Shown: positions 42,711-52,529, counted from the first letter of the stretch. The stretch: 64,000 nucleotides of DNA from Clostridium sp. (GCA_021770825.1 JAETQD010000001.1:248001-312000); one strand, 5' to 3'. Notes: generated from the sequence alone by a model not told the origin. Translations and numbers: made by a program.

Positions 42711-44579
42711 TTAATTTACCCCCACATCTGGTTTGAAAACAAATTTATTGAGTACCCATGCTGCCGCAATCAGGACAATGCCCGCGATATCCGTCACGGA
42801 GCCCGGAATCAGCATGAGAATCGCCGCTACTCCCATAAGAACCCGGGTCAACTTGCTCCAATACTGGAACATGTACCCCTCAACAGCCGCTGTCAGGCAG
42901 AAGATTCCCAGTGTCGCCGTAACCACCGCCAATGTCACCTCCAGGGTATTTCCCTGCATGAGAATCGCCGGGCTGGAAAGGAAGATGAACGGAATGATGT
43001 AGGCCACCAGTCCCATACGGAAGGCTCTGAAGCCTGTCACATTTGGGTCCGATTTGGAAATCGCCGCCGCAGTATAGGCGGTAATGGCAACCGGAGGTGT
43101 CAGCGCGCCGATACAGGAGAACATGAAAATGAACATATGGGCGGACAGAGCCGTCGCTCCCATCTCCGTAAGCGGCTTCACCAGTACGGTCGCAAGGATG
43201 ACATAGGTCGGTGTCGGCGGCATGCCGCAGCCGAGGATAATCGTAATAATTGCTGTCAGGACAGCCGCAATCAGAAGATTTCCACCGGAAATGCTGACCA
43301 GCGTATAGCTTAACTTGGTTGCAAGTCCGGTCATGCTGATAACACCCACGATGATGCCGGCTGCCGCACAGGAAATCACAATGTTGGCAACGCCCTTCAC
43401 GCCGCTTTCCAGCGCGTCGATGAAGGTCGCCGCGTTGGGTCTGGTCTCCTTTTTCAGGCAGGCCACCAGAATCACGGCGATGATTCCGTAGAAGGCCGAC
43501 TTCATCGGGCTCCAGCCCATTAAGATTACAGCAATTACAAAGATAATCGGAAGACCGAGCTGTCCTCTCTTAAGAAGAATCTCCTTGGCATCCGGAAGCT
43601 GGTCCTTCGGCATGCCGACCAGATGGCTCTTCACGGCGATGGAATCCACCACCAAAAGCAGGGACAGATAGTAAAGGAGCGCCGGGACGATGGCCGCCTT
43701 GGCCACGGCCATATAGGGAATTCCCAGGAATTCCGCCATCATGAAGGCTGCCGCGCCCATGATCGGCGGTGTGAACATACCGCCGGTGGAAGCCACGGCC
43801 TCCACGGCCGCTGCCTCGAAATCCTTGTAGCCGGTCCGCTTCATTAACGGAATCGTGAATGCGCCTGTCGTCACCACGTTGGCCGCCGGAGAGCCGGAAA
43901 TCATGCCCATTAAGGCGCTGGATACCACGCTCGTCTTTGCCGGGCCGCCGCGGTATCTTCCTGTCCCCGCATAGGCCAGGTCCACGAACCACTGCCCCGC
44001 TCCGAACCGCTCCAAAAACGCTCCGAAGATAACAAAGCTGATAATATAGGTAGCCGCAATGCCCGCCGGGACACCAAAGATACTTCCGGTGGAGACATAC
44101 ATGAAGTTGGCGGTACGGGACCAGGATTCTCCGCGGTGGGACAAAATGGACGGAAGGTACGGGCCTGCTGCCGTGTAGATTAAGAACACGATACAGGTAA
44201 TGACCAACGGCCAGCCCGTGGCCTTATATGTAGCGATTAAGAGCAGGATAATCATGACCGTCGCCATGACTACGTCCTGCATGGGAATGGCTCCCACCTT
44301 GCTGACCCGGTCATTCCATATCATCATGATATAGATGCCGGCCGCCGTGAATCCAAACGCCATGAGCCAGTCCAGCGCCCTTGTGAGGGGATTCTGTTCC
44401 TGTTTTATTTTGAACGGTTTGCTTAAAAAAATCGTAAAGCCGCAGATGGTAATCAAAAGTGCCCTCTGGGTCATTTCGGAAAATGCTCCGAATCCGGCTG
44501 TGTAAAGGTAGATCAGTGATGTGATGATGTAAAGTGCCTTGCACAGCCTGCCGCGGAGTTTATCATCAAATTCTCTCAT
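42711..44579 (-). CDS. TRAP transporter fused permease (TAXI type, DctQM fusion)
   Basis: Membrane protein of 622 residues with the small (DctQ-like) and large (DctM-like) parts of a tripartite periplasmic-type transporter in one chain, as in TAXI systems. Diagnostic stretches are AYAGTGRYRGGPAKTSVVSS, ALMGMISGSPAANVVTTGAF, STGGMFTPPIMGAAAFMMAE, and later GCGMPPTPTYVILATVLV and TPPVAITAYTAAAISKSDP. The start follows AGAGGTG at spacing about 6. It lies 10 bases after the binding-protein gene. It imports an organic acid with an ion gradient. Confidence 0.95.
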   Translation of the reverse strand: MREFDDKLRGRLCKALYIITSLIYLYTAGFGAFSEMTQRALLITICGFTIFLSKPFKIKQEQNPLTRALDWLMAFGFTAAGIYIMMIWNDRVSKVGAIPMQDVVMATVMIILLLIATYKATGWPLVITCIVFLIYTAAGPYLPSILSHRGESWSRTANFMYVSTGSIFGVPAGIAATYIISFVIFGAFLERFGAGQWFVDLAYAGTGRYRGGPAKTSVVSSALMGMISGSPAANVVTTGAFTIPLMKRTGYKDFEAAAVEAVASTGGMFTPPIMGAAAFMMAEFLGIPYMAVAKAAIVPALLYYLSLLLVVDSIAVKSHLVGMPKDQLPDAKEILLKRGQLGLPIIFVIAVILMGWSPMKSAFYGIIAVILVACLKKETRPNAATFIDALESGVKGVANIVISCAAAGIIVGVISMTGLATKLSYTLVSISGGNLLIAAVLTAIITIILGCGMPPTPTYVILATVLVKPLTEMGATALSAHMFIFMFSCIGALTPPVAITAYTAAAISKSDPNVTGFRAFRMGLVAYIIPFIFLSSPAILMQGNTLEVTLAVVTATLGIFCLTAAVEGYMFQYWSKLTRVLMGVAAILMLIPGSVTDIAGIVLIAAAWVLNKFVFKPDVGVN

Positions 44580-44589
44580 GTTTCACCTC

Positions 44590-45648
44590 TTATTTGGCGC
44601 CAACCTCTGTGAAATATTTATCTGCACCGGGATGCAGCGGAATGGAGGTCTTCACTGCGGTCTCCAGGCTGATGCCGCCTGCTGCCTTATGGGATTCTTT
44701 TACGGTATCGATATTCTCGAACAGGGCCTTTGTGATCTCGTAGACTGCGTCCTCGCTTAAATCCGCGCGGACAATGACCATATTGGTGATGTACATGGTA
44801 TCGGTGTCGCCCTTGCTGTTATCATAAACAGATGCGCCCAGCGTGCCGTAGCCAAAATATGCGTACTCCTCGCAGAGCTTATCGGCAACCTCTTTGTCAA
44901 TCGGAATCAGACGGTAAGCTTTGCCGGATGCGGCCAGTTCCTGAATGGAGGAGGAAGGAGCCGCTGCCTGTACAACTACTGCGTCACAGTTTCCGTCCTT
45001 CAACTGGCTGATGCCGTCGTCATAGGAAAGATAAGTGGCGTTCACATCTTCCACACTGAAGCCGCAGGCTCCCCAGATGGTGGCTGCAACGCTGATGGCG
45101 CCGTTTCCTGCCGGTCCCATGCAGACCTTTTTGCCCACCAGGTCATTCATAGTCTGGATTGGGCTGTCGTCCATAACGACTACCTGGAAGTATCCTTTGG
45201 AAAGGCCGCCGAATAAAGCATTCACGTTCTGATAGGGAGTTCCCTCATAGCTTCCGGTTCCCTCATAGGCCTCCTGACCGGAGTTACCCATGGTGATTCC
45301 AAGGTCGATGGTCCCCTCCTGCACAAGCTGCAGGTTCTCAAGAGAACCGCCGGTAACCTGGGCCGATGCATCAATGCCGAGATTGTTCGTCAGAACATCT
45401 GCCATGGCAACACCGATGGGATAGAATGCCGCTCCGGTGGCGCCGGTGCCGATGGTGATGAACTTCGGGATGTCTGCCTTTTTCTCAGCGGCTGCCGCTG
45501 TGGTTTCTTTCGTTTCTGTGCCGGAAGCGGCTGCTGTCGTTGTGGCTGCTGCCACAGTTGTGGAAGTGGTTCCGGAAGATGAGGAGCTGCATGCCGTAAG
45601 AGACGCTGCCAGACCTACCGCGCAAAAAATTGATATTAACTTTTTCAT
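44590..45648 (-). CDS. TAXI family TRAP transporter solute-binding lipoprotein
   Basis: Extracytoplasmic binding protein of 352 residues for the adjacent permease. Lipoprotein signal MKKLISIFCAVGLAASLTAC with lipobox Cys at 20; then a Ser/Thr/Ala-rich tether. The TAXI hallmark is FITIGTGATGAAFYPIGVAM, with LGITMGNSGQEAYEGTGSY in the ligand cleft and VCMGPAGNGAISVAATIWGA in lobe 2. The start follows AAGGAGG at spacing 7. It is first in the operon, downstream of a TTTACT/TATAAT promoter. TAXI proteins bind glutamate-like or other carboxylates; the actual ligand is unknown. Confidence 0.95.
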   Translation of the reverse strand: MKKLISIFCAVGLAASLTACSSSSSGTTSTTVAAATTTAAASGTETKETTAAAAEKKADIPKFITIGTGATGAAFYPIGVAMADVLTNNLGIDASAQVTGGSLENLQLVQEGTIDLGITMGNSGQEAYEGTGSYEGTPYQNVNALFGGLSKGYFQVVVMDDSPIQTMNDLVGKKVCMGPAGNGAISVAATIWGACGFSVEDVNATYLSYDDGISQLKDGNCDAVVVQAAAPSSSIQELAASGKAYRLIPIDKEVADKLCEEYAYFGYGTLGASVYDNSKGDTDTMYITNMVIVRADLSEDAVYEITKALFENIDTVKESHKAAGGISLETAVKTSIPLHPGADKYFTEVGAK

Positions 45649-45730
45649 AATATACCTCCTTGGGATTCCTGTTAAAAATTGGTGATTTCACGTTTTTTCA
45701 TAGACATGGCCAGTCGTTTATGATGGATTC

Positions 45731-45759
45731 ATTATAAAAAACAAATAAAAATAAGTAAA
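45731..45759 (-). promoter_or_regulatory. Promoter of the TAXI-TRAP operon
   Basis: Minus strand TTTACT (45754-45759), 17 bases and consensus TATAAT (45731-45736), about 80 bases before the binding-protein start. The remaining intergenic DNA toward 45899 shows no other clear element. Confidence 0.75.
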
Positions 45760-45898
45760 TGCTTTCCCGGTTCGTAAGCAAGTTAATGACATGGAACAGC
45801 AAGAAATGTATATTTTAGTGAGAAACAGAGCGATCTGGAGTTACCAACTTCCCCCCTCCTTCATATCCTAAACTAAATATTTCATTGCAGGAATTTTT

Positions 45899-47293
45899 AT
45901 GCTGGAAAACACAACTCTCCTGACTCCTCTTCACTGCCTGTATCTTTTGGGCGTGATCGTCATACTGGCTGTCATGATCCTAAGAAAGGACACCCCCGCT
46001 GTCTGCATCGGCTTCCTTTTTTTGCTGGGCGCCGTCGGAATGGGGAGTCTGACCGGAGGCATCCAGACAGTTTTTGGCGCCATGCTGTACGCTGCCAGGG
46101 AATTCATGGAGGTGATTGCCACCATTGCCCTGGTCACATCCCTGTCCAAATGTCTGAGCGAACTCGGAAGCGATTATCTCCTCATGCGGCCCATGTCCCG
46201 GGTCATGAAAAGCCCGTCCGTCACCTGGTGGATTCTAGGCTTTACCATGCTGCTCTTCTCCCTGTTTTTATGGCCCTCTCCCTCGGTGGCTCTGGTGGGA
46301 GCGATCATGCTGCCCTTTGCCGTCCGGGCCGGGCTCAATCCTCTGATGGGCGCCATGGCCATGAACCTGTTCGGCCATGGAATTGCTTTAAGCTATGACC
46401 TGGTGATTCAGGGTGCTCCGGCCATCTCCGCAGGAGCCGCCGGAATTTCCACCAGCGATATTTTAAGGGAGGGACGTCCCGTCTTTCTTATGATGGGCGC
46501 CGCCACAGTCTTCTCTGCATTTCTCCTGAACAGGAAAAACCTTATGGCAGAGCAGGCTTCGCTGTCTTTGGAACAGGAAGCGCCCCCTTCCTTCTCCCGT
46601 TCTGCCCTGTTCCTTGCAGCCGCAGTCCCGTTGGCTTTCCTTGCGGATATTGCAGCTATGCTGGCCTTTCATTTAAGAGGCGGCGATGCCACCAGCCTGG
46701 TTTCAGGCACTGCGGTTCTTCTCATGTGCCTCGGTTCTGTTTTTGAATTCCGGGAAAAATCCCTGGAAAAAATCACCGGATATCTGACCGAAGGATTCCT
46801 TTTTGCCATCCGCATTTTTGCTCCGGTCATCGCCATCGGTGCTTTCTTTTTCCTGGGCGGCGAGGGAATTTCTTCCATTCTCGGGGGAAAAGAGGTTACG
46901 GATGTCCTCGGAACTGCCACCACCGGGGGAATCATGAATGACTGGGCTGTCTGGCTGGCCTCCCATGCACCCTTAAATAAATATTTCATTGCGGTGATTC
47001 AGATGGCTGTGGGCGCACTCACAGGACTGGATGGCTCCGGTTTTTCCGGCCTTCCCCTTACGGGAGCCCTGGCACGGACCTTTGGAACTGCTGTGGGGGC
47101 ATCTATCCCCGTTCTGGCTTCCCTTGGCCAGATCACTGCCATCTTTGTGGGCGGCGGCACCATTGTTCCCTGGGGGCTGATTCCGGTTGCTGCCATCTGC
47201 GACGTGAGCCCTCTGGAGCTTGCCAGAAAGAATCTTCTTCCGGTCTTCATTGGGTTTTTATGTGCCTTCCTCACAGCATGTTTCTTCCTGTAA
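45899..47293 (+). CDS. Uncharacterised multi-span transporter (ion-transporter/GntP-like fold)
   Basis: Very hydrophobic protein of 464 residues with about 11-12 membrane segments. I do not recognise a precise family. Segments such as FLWPSPSVALVGAIMLPFAV, MAMNLFGHGIALSYDLVIQG and a Gly-rich second half (GLDGSGFSGLPLTGALARTF, TAIFVGGGTIVPWGLIPVAA) resemble organic-anion permeases of the ion-transporter superfamily (GntP, DcuC, CitM), with two inverted halves. The start follows GCAGGA. It is 39 bases upstream of asparagine synthase and probably co-transcribed, which suggests an amino-acid or dicarboxylate substrate; that is inference. Confidence 0.6.
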   Translation: MLENTTLLTPLHCLYLLGVIVILAVMILRKDTPAVCIGFLFLLGAVGMGSLTGGIQTVFGAMLYAAREFMEVIATIALVTSLSKCLSELGSDYLLMRPMSRVMKSPSVTWWILGFTMLLFSLFLWPSPSVALVGAIMLPFAVRAGLNPLMGAMAMNLFGHGIALSYDLVIQGAPAISAGAAGISTSDILREGRPVFLMMGAATVFSAFLLNRKNLMAEQASLSLEQEAPPSFSRSALFLAAAVPLAFLADIAAMLAFHLRGGDATSLVSGTAVLLMCLGSVFEFREKSLEKITGYLTEGFLFAIRIFAPVIAIGAFFFLGGEGISSILGGKEVTDVLGTATTGGIMNDWAVWLASHAPLNKYFIAVIQMAVGALTGLDGSGFSGLPLTGALARTFGTAVGASIPVLASLGQITAIFVGGGTIVPWGLIPVAAICDVSPLELARKNLLPVFIGFLCAFLTACFFL

Positions 47294-47332
47294 CAGGTAT
47301 CATTTTCACTTCTTGGAAAGGAGAATTCGTTT

Positions 47333-49183
47333 ATGTGCGGAATATCCGGCTTTTTCCATCCCCAACGGGATTTCACAAAAGAACAGGGACTTTATGAATC
47401 TGTTTTGACCTCCATGAACCAGGCCCAGAAACGGCGCGGGCCCGATGACCAGGGAATCTTTCTGGCCGAGCATTTCGGCCTTGGCCATGTGCGCCTTTCC
47501 ATTGTCGATCTTCTCACGGGAAAACAGCCCATCTTAAAGACCAGAAACGGCTATACCTGGGGGATTGTATACAATGGGGAATTGTATAATACGGAAGAAC
47601 TCCGAAACGATCTGGCCCGTAAAGGGCACTGTTTTGAAACCACAAGCGATACGGAAGTCATTCTGTCCGCCTACCTGGAATACGGCCCCGGCTTCGTCCG
47701 GCTCTTAAACGGAATCTTTGCCTTTGCCATCATGGACCCTGTAAAAAACTGCCTGATGCTTTGCAGAGACCGGGCCGGAGTCAAACCCCTGTTTTACACA
47801 TCCCTGGACGGTCATGTGGTATTCTCATCGGAAATCAAGGGATTATTCTGCTTTCCCGGCCTGAAGCCGCGGCTGGATAAACGGGGATTAAATGAAGTTT
47901 TCAGCATCGGCCCCGCCAGAACAAATGGCCAGGGAGTCTTTCAGGACGTTTTGGAGGTGCTTCCCGGCCACTATCTTCTCTGCTCAGACTCAGGAATCCA
48001 TAAGGAGTGCTACTGGAAGCTTGAAAGCCACCCCCATGAGGACAGTTATGAGGACACCGTCGAAAAAACTGCCTTTCTGGTTGAGGATTCCATCCGGCGC
48101 CAGATGGTTTCCGACGTGCCCATCTGCACCTTCTTATCCGGCGGTGTGGATTCCAGCCTGGTATCCTCCATCTGCGCGAAGGAGTTAAAAAAGAAAAATA
48201 AAAGGCTCATGACCTTTTCCTTTGATTTTGCGGGAAATCATGAAAACTTCCGCGCCAGCTCCTTTCAGCCCTCGCAAGACCGCCCCTTTGTGGAGCGTAT
48301 GGCAGAATACCTGGATTCGGACCATCATTTTCTGGAGTGTTCCACAAAGGAACAGGCAGAGCTTTTAAAGGACTCGGTCCTGGCCCATGACCTGCCGGCC
48401 ATGGCGGATGTGGATTCCTCCATGCTCTACTTCTGCTCCCAGGTGAGCCCCTGCTGCAAGGTGGCCTTAACGGGAGAATGCGCCGATGAGATTTTCGGGG
48501 GATATCCCTGGTTTCATAAGGAGGAGTGCTTCCGCGCGCATACCTTCCCCTGGACCATGGATTTAAAGGCCCGCCAGGTTCTCTTATCCGATGCCTTTCT
48601 GTCGGAGCTTGGCATGGAAGAGTATGTCCGGGAAACCTACGAGAACTCCCTTTCACAGGTTCCCGCCCTTTGCGGGGAAACTCCTGAAGAAGCAAGGCGC
48701 AGGGAAATTTCCTATCTGAACCTGAAATGGTTCATGCAGACACTGTTAAACCGTATGGACCGGACCAGCATGTATAACGGCCTGGAAGCCAGAGTTCCCT
48801 TTGCGGATCACCGGATTATGGAATATCTATGGAATGTACCCTGGGAAATGAAAACAAAAGACAGGATTGTGAAGAATCTTCTGCGTCAGGCAGGCCGCGG
48901 GAAGCTTCCGGAGGAAATCCTGTTCCGGAAAAAATCTCCCTATCCCAAGACCTATGACAAGGGCTACGAGGCGCTCCTTGCCGGAATGGTACGGGAAATC
49001 CTTTCGGATTCCTCCTCTCCTGTTCTGCAGTTTTTAGATAAGAAAAAGACAGAGCTGTTTCTGGAAAGTCCCTCCGATTACGGAAAGCCATGGTACGGCC
49101 AGCTCATGGCGGCGCCGCAGATGATGGCCTATGTAATTCAGATTGATTTCTGGCTGAAGACATACCGGCCGGAAATCGTATAA
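47333..49183 (+). CDS. asnB: Asparagine synthase (glutamine-hydrolysing)
   Basis: AMP-forming amidotransferase of 616 residues. MCGISGFF places the catalytic Cys at position 2 of the class II glutaminase domain, with RLSIVDLLTGKQPI and YNGELYNTEELR. The synthetase domain has the PP-loop FLSGGVDSSLVSS (about 262-274), LTGECADEIFGGYPW and the late motif NGLEARVPFADHRIMEYLWN. The start follows GGAAAGGAG at spacing about 8. It makes asparagine from aspartate and glutamine. Co-transcription with the upstream transporter is likely. Confidence 0.95.
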   Translation: MCGISGFFHPQRDFTKEQGLYESVLTSMNQAQKRRGPDDQGIFLAEHFGLGHVRLSIVDLLTGKQPILKTRNGYTWGIVYNGELYNTEELRNDLARKGHCFETTSDTEVILSAYLEYGPGFVRLLNGIFAFAIMDPVKNCLMLCRDRAGVKPLFYTSLDGHVVFSSEIKGLFCFPGLKPRLDKRGLNEVFSIGPARTNGQGVFQDVLEVLPGHYLLCSDSGIHKECYWKLESHPHEDSYEDTVEKTAFLVEDSIRRQMVSDVPICTFLSGGVDSSLVSSICAKELKKKNKRLMTFSFDFAGNHENFRASSFQPSQDRPFVERMAEYLDSDHHFLECSTKEQAELLKDSVLAHDLPAMADVDSSMLYFCSQVSPCCKVALTGECADEIFGGYPWFHKEECFRAHTFPWTMDLKARQVLLSDAFLSELGMEEYVRETYENSLSQVPALCGETPEEARRREISYLNLKWFMQTLLNRMDRTSMYNGLEARVPFADHRIMEYLWNVPWEMKTKDRIVKNLLRQAGRGKLPEEILFRKKSPYPKTYDKGYEALLAGMVREILSDSSSPVLQFLDKKKTELFLESPSDYGKPWYGQLMAAPQMMAYVIQIDFWLKTYRPEIV

Positions 49184-49312
49184 TTTATTGGGCCAGCCGG
49201 AAATTCTTTCGTTTTTCATTGATTTTTCCTTCTTTTGAGACTATAATTCCACTGTCAGCCTGCAAACAGCGGCTGACCATTTCCAAATTTCATCTCACAG
49301 GGGGATTTTTCC

Positions 49313-50215
49313 ATGAAAAAAGAATACTGGCTGGCCTCCGTATCCGTACTTCTCTGGGGTTCTTCAGCCGCCGTTGCTTCGCTGCTCTTACATTCCATGA
49401 GCACCTTACTGGTTGTGTTCTACAACGGCCTCATCGCCACCATATTTCTGTTCCTTTTGAACCTTTTCACCGGGCGCCTAAAAAAACTTAAGGATATTCC
49501 TCCCCGTCAGATCATCTTCATGATGTGCCTCGGTGTCCTCGGGACCTTTTTATACAGCAGCCTGCTTTACATCGGCATGGAACGATTAAAGACACAGCAG
49601 GCCTTTATCATCAACTATTTATGGCCCATCATGACCGTTCTTTTTTCCTGCATGATATTCGGCCAGAAGCTGACCCTTCAGAAGGTGACCGCCCTGCTTC
49701 TCTCCTTTTTCGGTGTGGTTATTGTGGCTACCGAGGGAAACTTAAGCGGCCTGTCTAAGGTGGATGCCGTCGGTGTGGCTGCCTGCGTGACTGCTGCCAT
49801 GTGCTCCGGCCTGTACAGCACCTTAAATTCCCGCGTCACCTGCGAAAAGACCCTGGCAACCATGATCTACCAGTCCACCTCCGGAGCCGTTTCCCTGCTC
49901 ACCCTTTTCCTGACCCAGGGCGGCCCCAGACTTTTAAATCCCATGGAGTTTTCCGGTATGCTGTGGAACGGCATTCTGATTTACGGTGTGGCTGCCACCA
50001 CATGGGCCATTGCAATTACCACAGGGGATACGGCCAAGGTCTCCAACCTTGCATACTTTACCCCTTTCCTCTCCCTGGTTTACATCTACTTCCTCCTGGG
50101 AGAGCCCATCAGCCTTTCCTCCGTGGCAGGCTTAGGCTTCATCATCCTTGGGGTCCTTGTCCAGATGATTCATCCCCATCACAGCAGCCAGGGAAGGCTG
50201 GCCGGACAGCATTAG
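49313..50215 (+). CDS. EamA/DMT family transporter
   Basis: Drug/metabolite transporter of 300 residues with ten predicted membrane helices in two EamA halves. The first half opens KKEYWLASVSVLLWGSSAAV and the second half begins near VGVAACVTAAMCSGLY. The pair FINYLWPIMTVLFSC-like helix 4 and SVAGLGFIILGVLVQM final helix are typical. The ATG follows GGGGG at spacing about 8. It likely exports small metabolites. It is 129 bases downstream of asnB and may have its own promoter. Confidence 0.9.
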   Translation: MKKEYWLASVSVLLWGSSAAVASLLLHSMSTLLVVFYNGLIATIFLFLLNLFTGRLKKLKDIPPRQIIFMMCLGVLGTFLYSSLLYIGMERLKTQQAFIINYLWPIMTVLFSCMIFGQKLTLQKVTALLLSFFGVVIVATEGNLSGLSKVDAVGVAACVTAAMCSGLYSTLNSRVTCEKTLATMIYQSTSGAVSLLTLFLTQGGPRLLNPMEFSGMLWNGILIYGVAATTWAIAITTGDTAKVSNLAYFTPFLSLVYIYFLLGEPISLSSVAGLGFIILGVLVQMIHPHHSSQGRLAGQH

Positions 50216-50230
50216 TTTCCTGTCCGCGCC

Positions 50231-51589
50231 TCACTGCCTCCGCAGTCTCTCATTGGCCTTCTCCACATCCAGCCTGGAAAGAATCAGCGTGATGAGCAGA
50301 TTCAGAACCATCGGCAGCCACAGATACATGATATGAAGCATGTTGATGCAGGAAGCGGTCTGCTCCGCGGCCCCGCCCACATAGCCGCTGAACGCCAGAA
50401 GCCATCCAGCCACAGCGGTGCCGATTCCGCCGCCGAGCTTTGTTCCCAGGGAGGTGCAGGAGTACATGGTACCGTCCACGCGTTTTCCGGTCTTCAGGAA
50501 GGTATAGCAGGTTGCAATTAATGCGTTCATATCTCCCTGAAGCGGGCTCATGCCCATGGCAGCCACTGCCGTGCAGGCTAACATAAGCGGCACGCTTCCC
50601 ATATATCCGGCAGCCACAACGCCGAGGCGCCCGATGGTTCCCAGAGCATATCCGTAAAGGTTCAGCCGGTACATCCCGTGAAATCTCGCCACGAGAGCCG
50701 GTGTGAACAGAAAACCGACGATCATCGGGATGTTGATGGCCCAGGAAAACACGCCCAGCAGATTGGCATTTTTTAACACATAAGTCATGAAATAGATTCC
50801 CATATTGAGCGTTGCGGAATAAATCTGCATCAGAATATAGGAAGCGCAGATCATCAGGTAATATTTGTTGTGGACCAGCAGGCGGAATGCATCCAGCAGG
50901 CGGTACTTCTCTTCCTCTGCCCCGGCTCCATGTCCCGTCTCTCCTTCCGCCAGTTCCTCCTGGGAAAGCTCCTTCACAGACAAAACGGACAGGGAATTGG
51001 AGATCACGCCGACTGCCGCATAGAGGATGGCCACGGTCCGCCATGCGCCCGCGCCGCCGCCAAAGTAAGCCACAAGGCCGACGGTGACCGTCTGAATCAG
51101 CATGCTGGTGCCGAAGGCAAACATGAAACGGATGGACCCCATCTGCACGCGCTCATGGTTATTTTTCGTAACAAGCGCAGTCAATGCCGAATACGCAATG
51201 TTGTTTGCCGTGTAAAATCCGGCGTTCAGCAGCGTATATGCGATGAAAAACCAGGCGTACTGGGCGAAGGTGCTGATATCAGCCGGAATCACGAAAATTG
51301 CCACCAGGCAGACGGCGCAGCCAAAATAACCGTAAAACATCCAGGGCCTTGCCTTTCCCATCCTGCTGCGGGTCTTGTCGATCATGGAACCAAAGAAAAT
51401 ATCACTGATTCCGTCAAACAGCTTCGACACCGCAATGAGTGTCCCCACAATCCCCGCATTTAACCCAACCGTATCTGTCAGGAAAATCATCACAAATGCC
51501 GACAGCAGCGCATACACCACGTTCCCGGCAATATCTCCGGAACCATATCCGACTTTGTTATACCATTTTAAATATTTCTTCTCTTCCAT
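50231..51589 (-). CDS. GPH family glycoside/pentoside/hexuronide:cation symporter
   Basis: MelB-like sugar symporter of 452 residues. The N-terminus LKWYNKVGYGSGDIAGNVVY is a GPH signature, followed by DGISDIFFGSMIDKTRSRMG with the cation-site Asp residues and KARPWMFYG. Twelve helices are visible. The start follows GAGGGG. It lies 30 bases downstream of the gutted lacZ gene on the same strand, so it would have been the importer for a galactoside. It is intact although its partner enzyme is not. Confidence 0.93.
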   Translation of the reverse strand: MEEKKYLKWYNKVGYGSGDIAGNVVYALLSAFVMIFLTDTVGLNAGIVGTLIAVSKLFDGISDIFFGSMIDKTRSRMGKARPWMFYGYFGCAVCLVAIFVIPADISTFAQYAWFFIAYTLLNAGFYTANNIAYSALTALVTKNNHERVQMGSIRFMFAFGTSMLIQTVTVGLVAYFGGGAGAWRTVAILYAAVGVISNSLSVLSVKELSQEELAEGETGHGAGAEEEKYRLLDAFRLLVHNKYYLMICASYILMQIYSATLNMGIYFMTYVLKNANLLGVFSWAINIPMIVGFLFTPALVARFHGMYRLNLYGYALGTIGRLGVVAAGYMGSVPLMLACTAVAAMGMSPLQGDMNALIATCYTFLKTGKRVDGTMYSCTSLGTKLGGGIGTAVAGWLLAFSGYVGGAAEQTASCINMLHIMYLWLPMVLNLLITLILSRLDVEKANERLRRQ

Positions 51590-51618
51590 TTTTCTTCCCC
51601 TCTTGATACAATATCCGC

Positions 51619-52529
51619 CTAGTCTTCTTCACAAGCCTGTGAGCGGAACTGCATTTTTATATGAAACTCAAATTCCTTTTCCTCCAGCCGGTATGCCCCG
51701 GATAGCTCCGGTCCGCAGCTATTGGACCCGACGCCGCTCTGTCCGTAATCCAAACAGAGAACCGTGGCCCCTTCGGGAATCAGTTCGTAATTGTGCTTTT
51801 TCCTGGTCAGCTCTTCCTGGGAATAGATGGAGGCCTGGAAGGAAAAATCCTTTTCTCCGTACACAAAAAGTCTCAAATCCTCTTTCTCCGCCGTCACATA
51901 GGAACATCCCCAATGGCTGCCGTTTTCCTGGGGCTCTATATAATCCTCATAAAGCTCGTCCACACCGGCCCGGTAAATTCCATAGCTGGCGGCCCTGTGC
52001 TTATCACAATAGCTCTCCATGGGCCCCATTCCGCAGTAGGATACCCGGTCAAATTCCCGCGGGAGGAACAGCCGCAGTCCAAACCGCGGCAGCATTGGAA
52101 ATTCCGGTTCCCGTCTGACCTTCATGAAAAGTTCAATCTCCCCGTTTCGCTGATCAAACCGCTCTGCTCTCACAGGACGGTACACATTTTTATACTCGAG
52201 AAGACCTGGGGCGGATCAAAGGGGAAGGGATACCGGATATTGGTATACTGATGGGTGTCATATCCGTCATTCTGCCATACTCCGGGCACTGTGACCGTAT
52301 CAAAGCGGCTCACGTCATACTCTGCCTCATAAAACGGCTCCCGAAGCTCATAAATGCTGTTAAAATAGCGGAATTTCCATTTTCCGTTTAAAAGCTGGAA
52401 CCGGTCCGAGGATTCCCGGTGCTCTGACAGCGTATCCATGAACCTGGATGCCGGAATATAATAGCTCCGGCTGGGCAGAGTATTCTCATGCAGGACCTGG
52501 AGATTTTCATAATATTTTGGAACAATCAC
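51619..52529 (-). pseudogene. lacZ: Beta-galactosidase (GH2) with large internal deletion
   Basis: The N-terminal part (GTG 52529, GGAGG at about 10) encodes MIVPKYYENLQVLHENTLPS through the jelly-roll block TVPGVWQNDGYDTHQYTNIR and YPFPFDPP. It then jumps near 52195 into the C-terminal domain in another frame (EYKNVYRPVRAERFDQRNGE, then the small-chain block GMGPMESYCDKHRAASYGIY). The whole catalytic barrel, roughly 700 residues with both catalytic Glu residues, is missing. This is a genuine deletion, not a sequencing slip. It is paired with the GPH symporter and the divergent AraC regulator. Confidence 0.92.
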
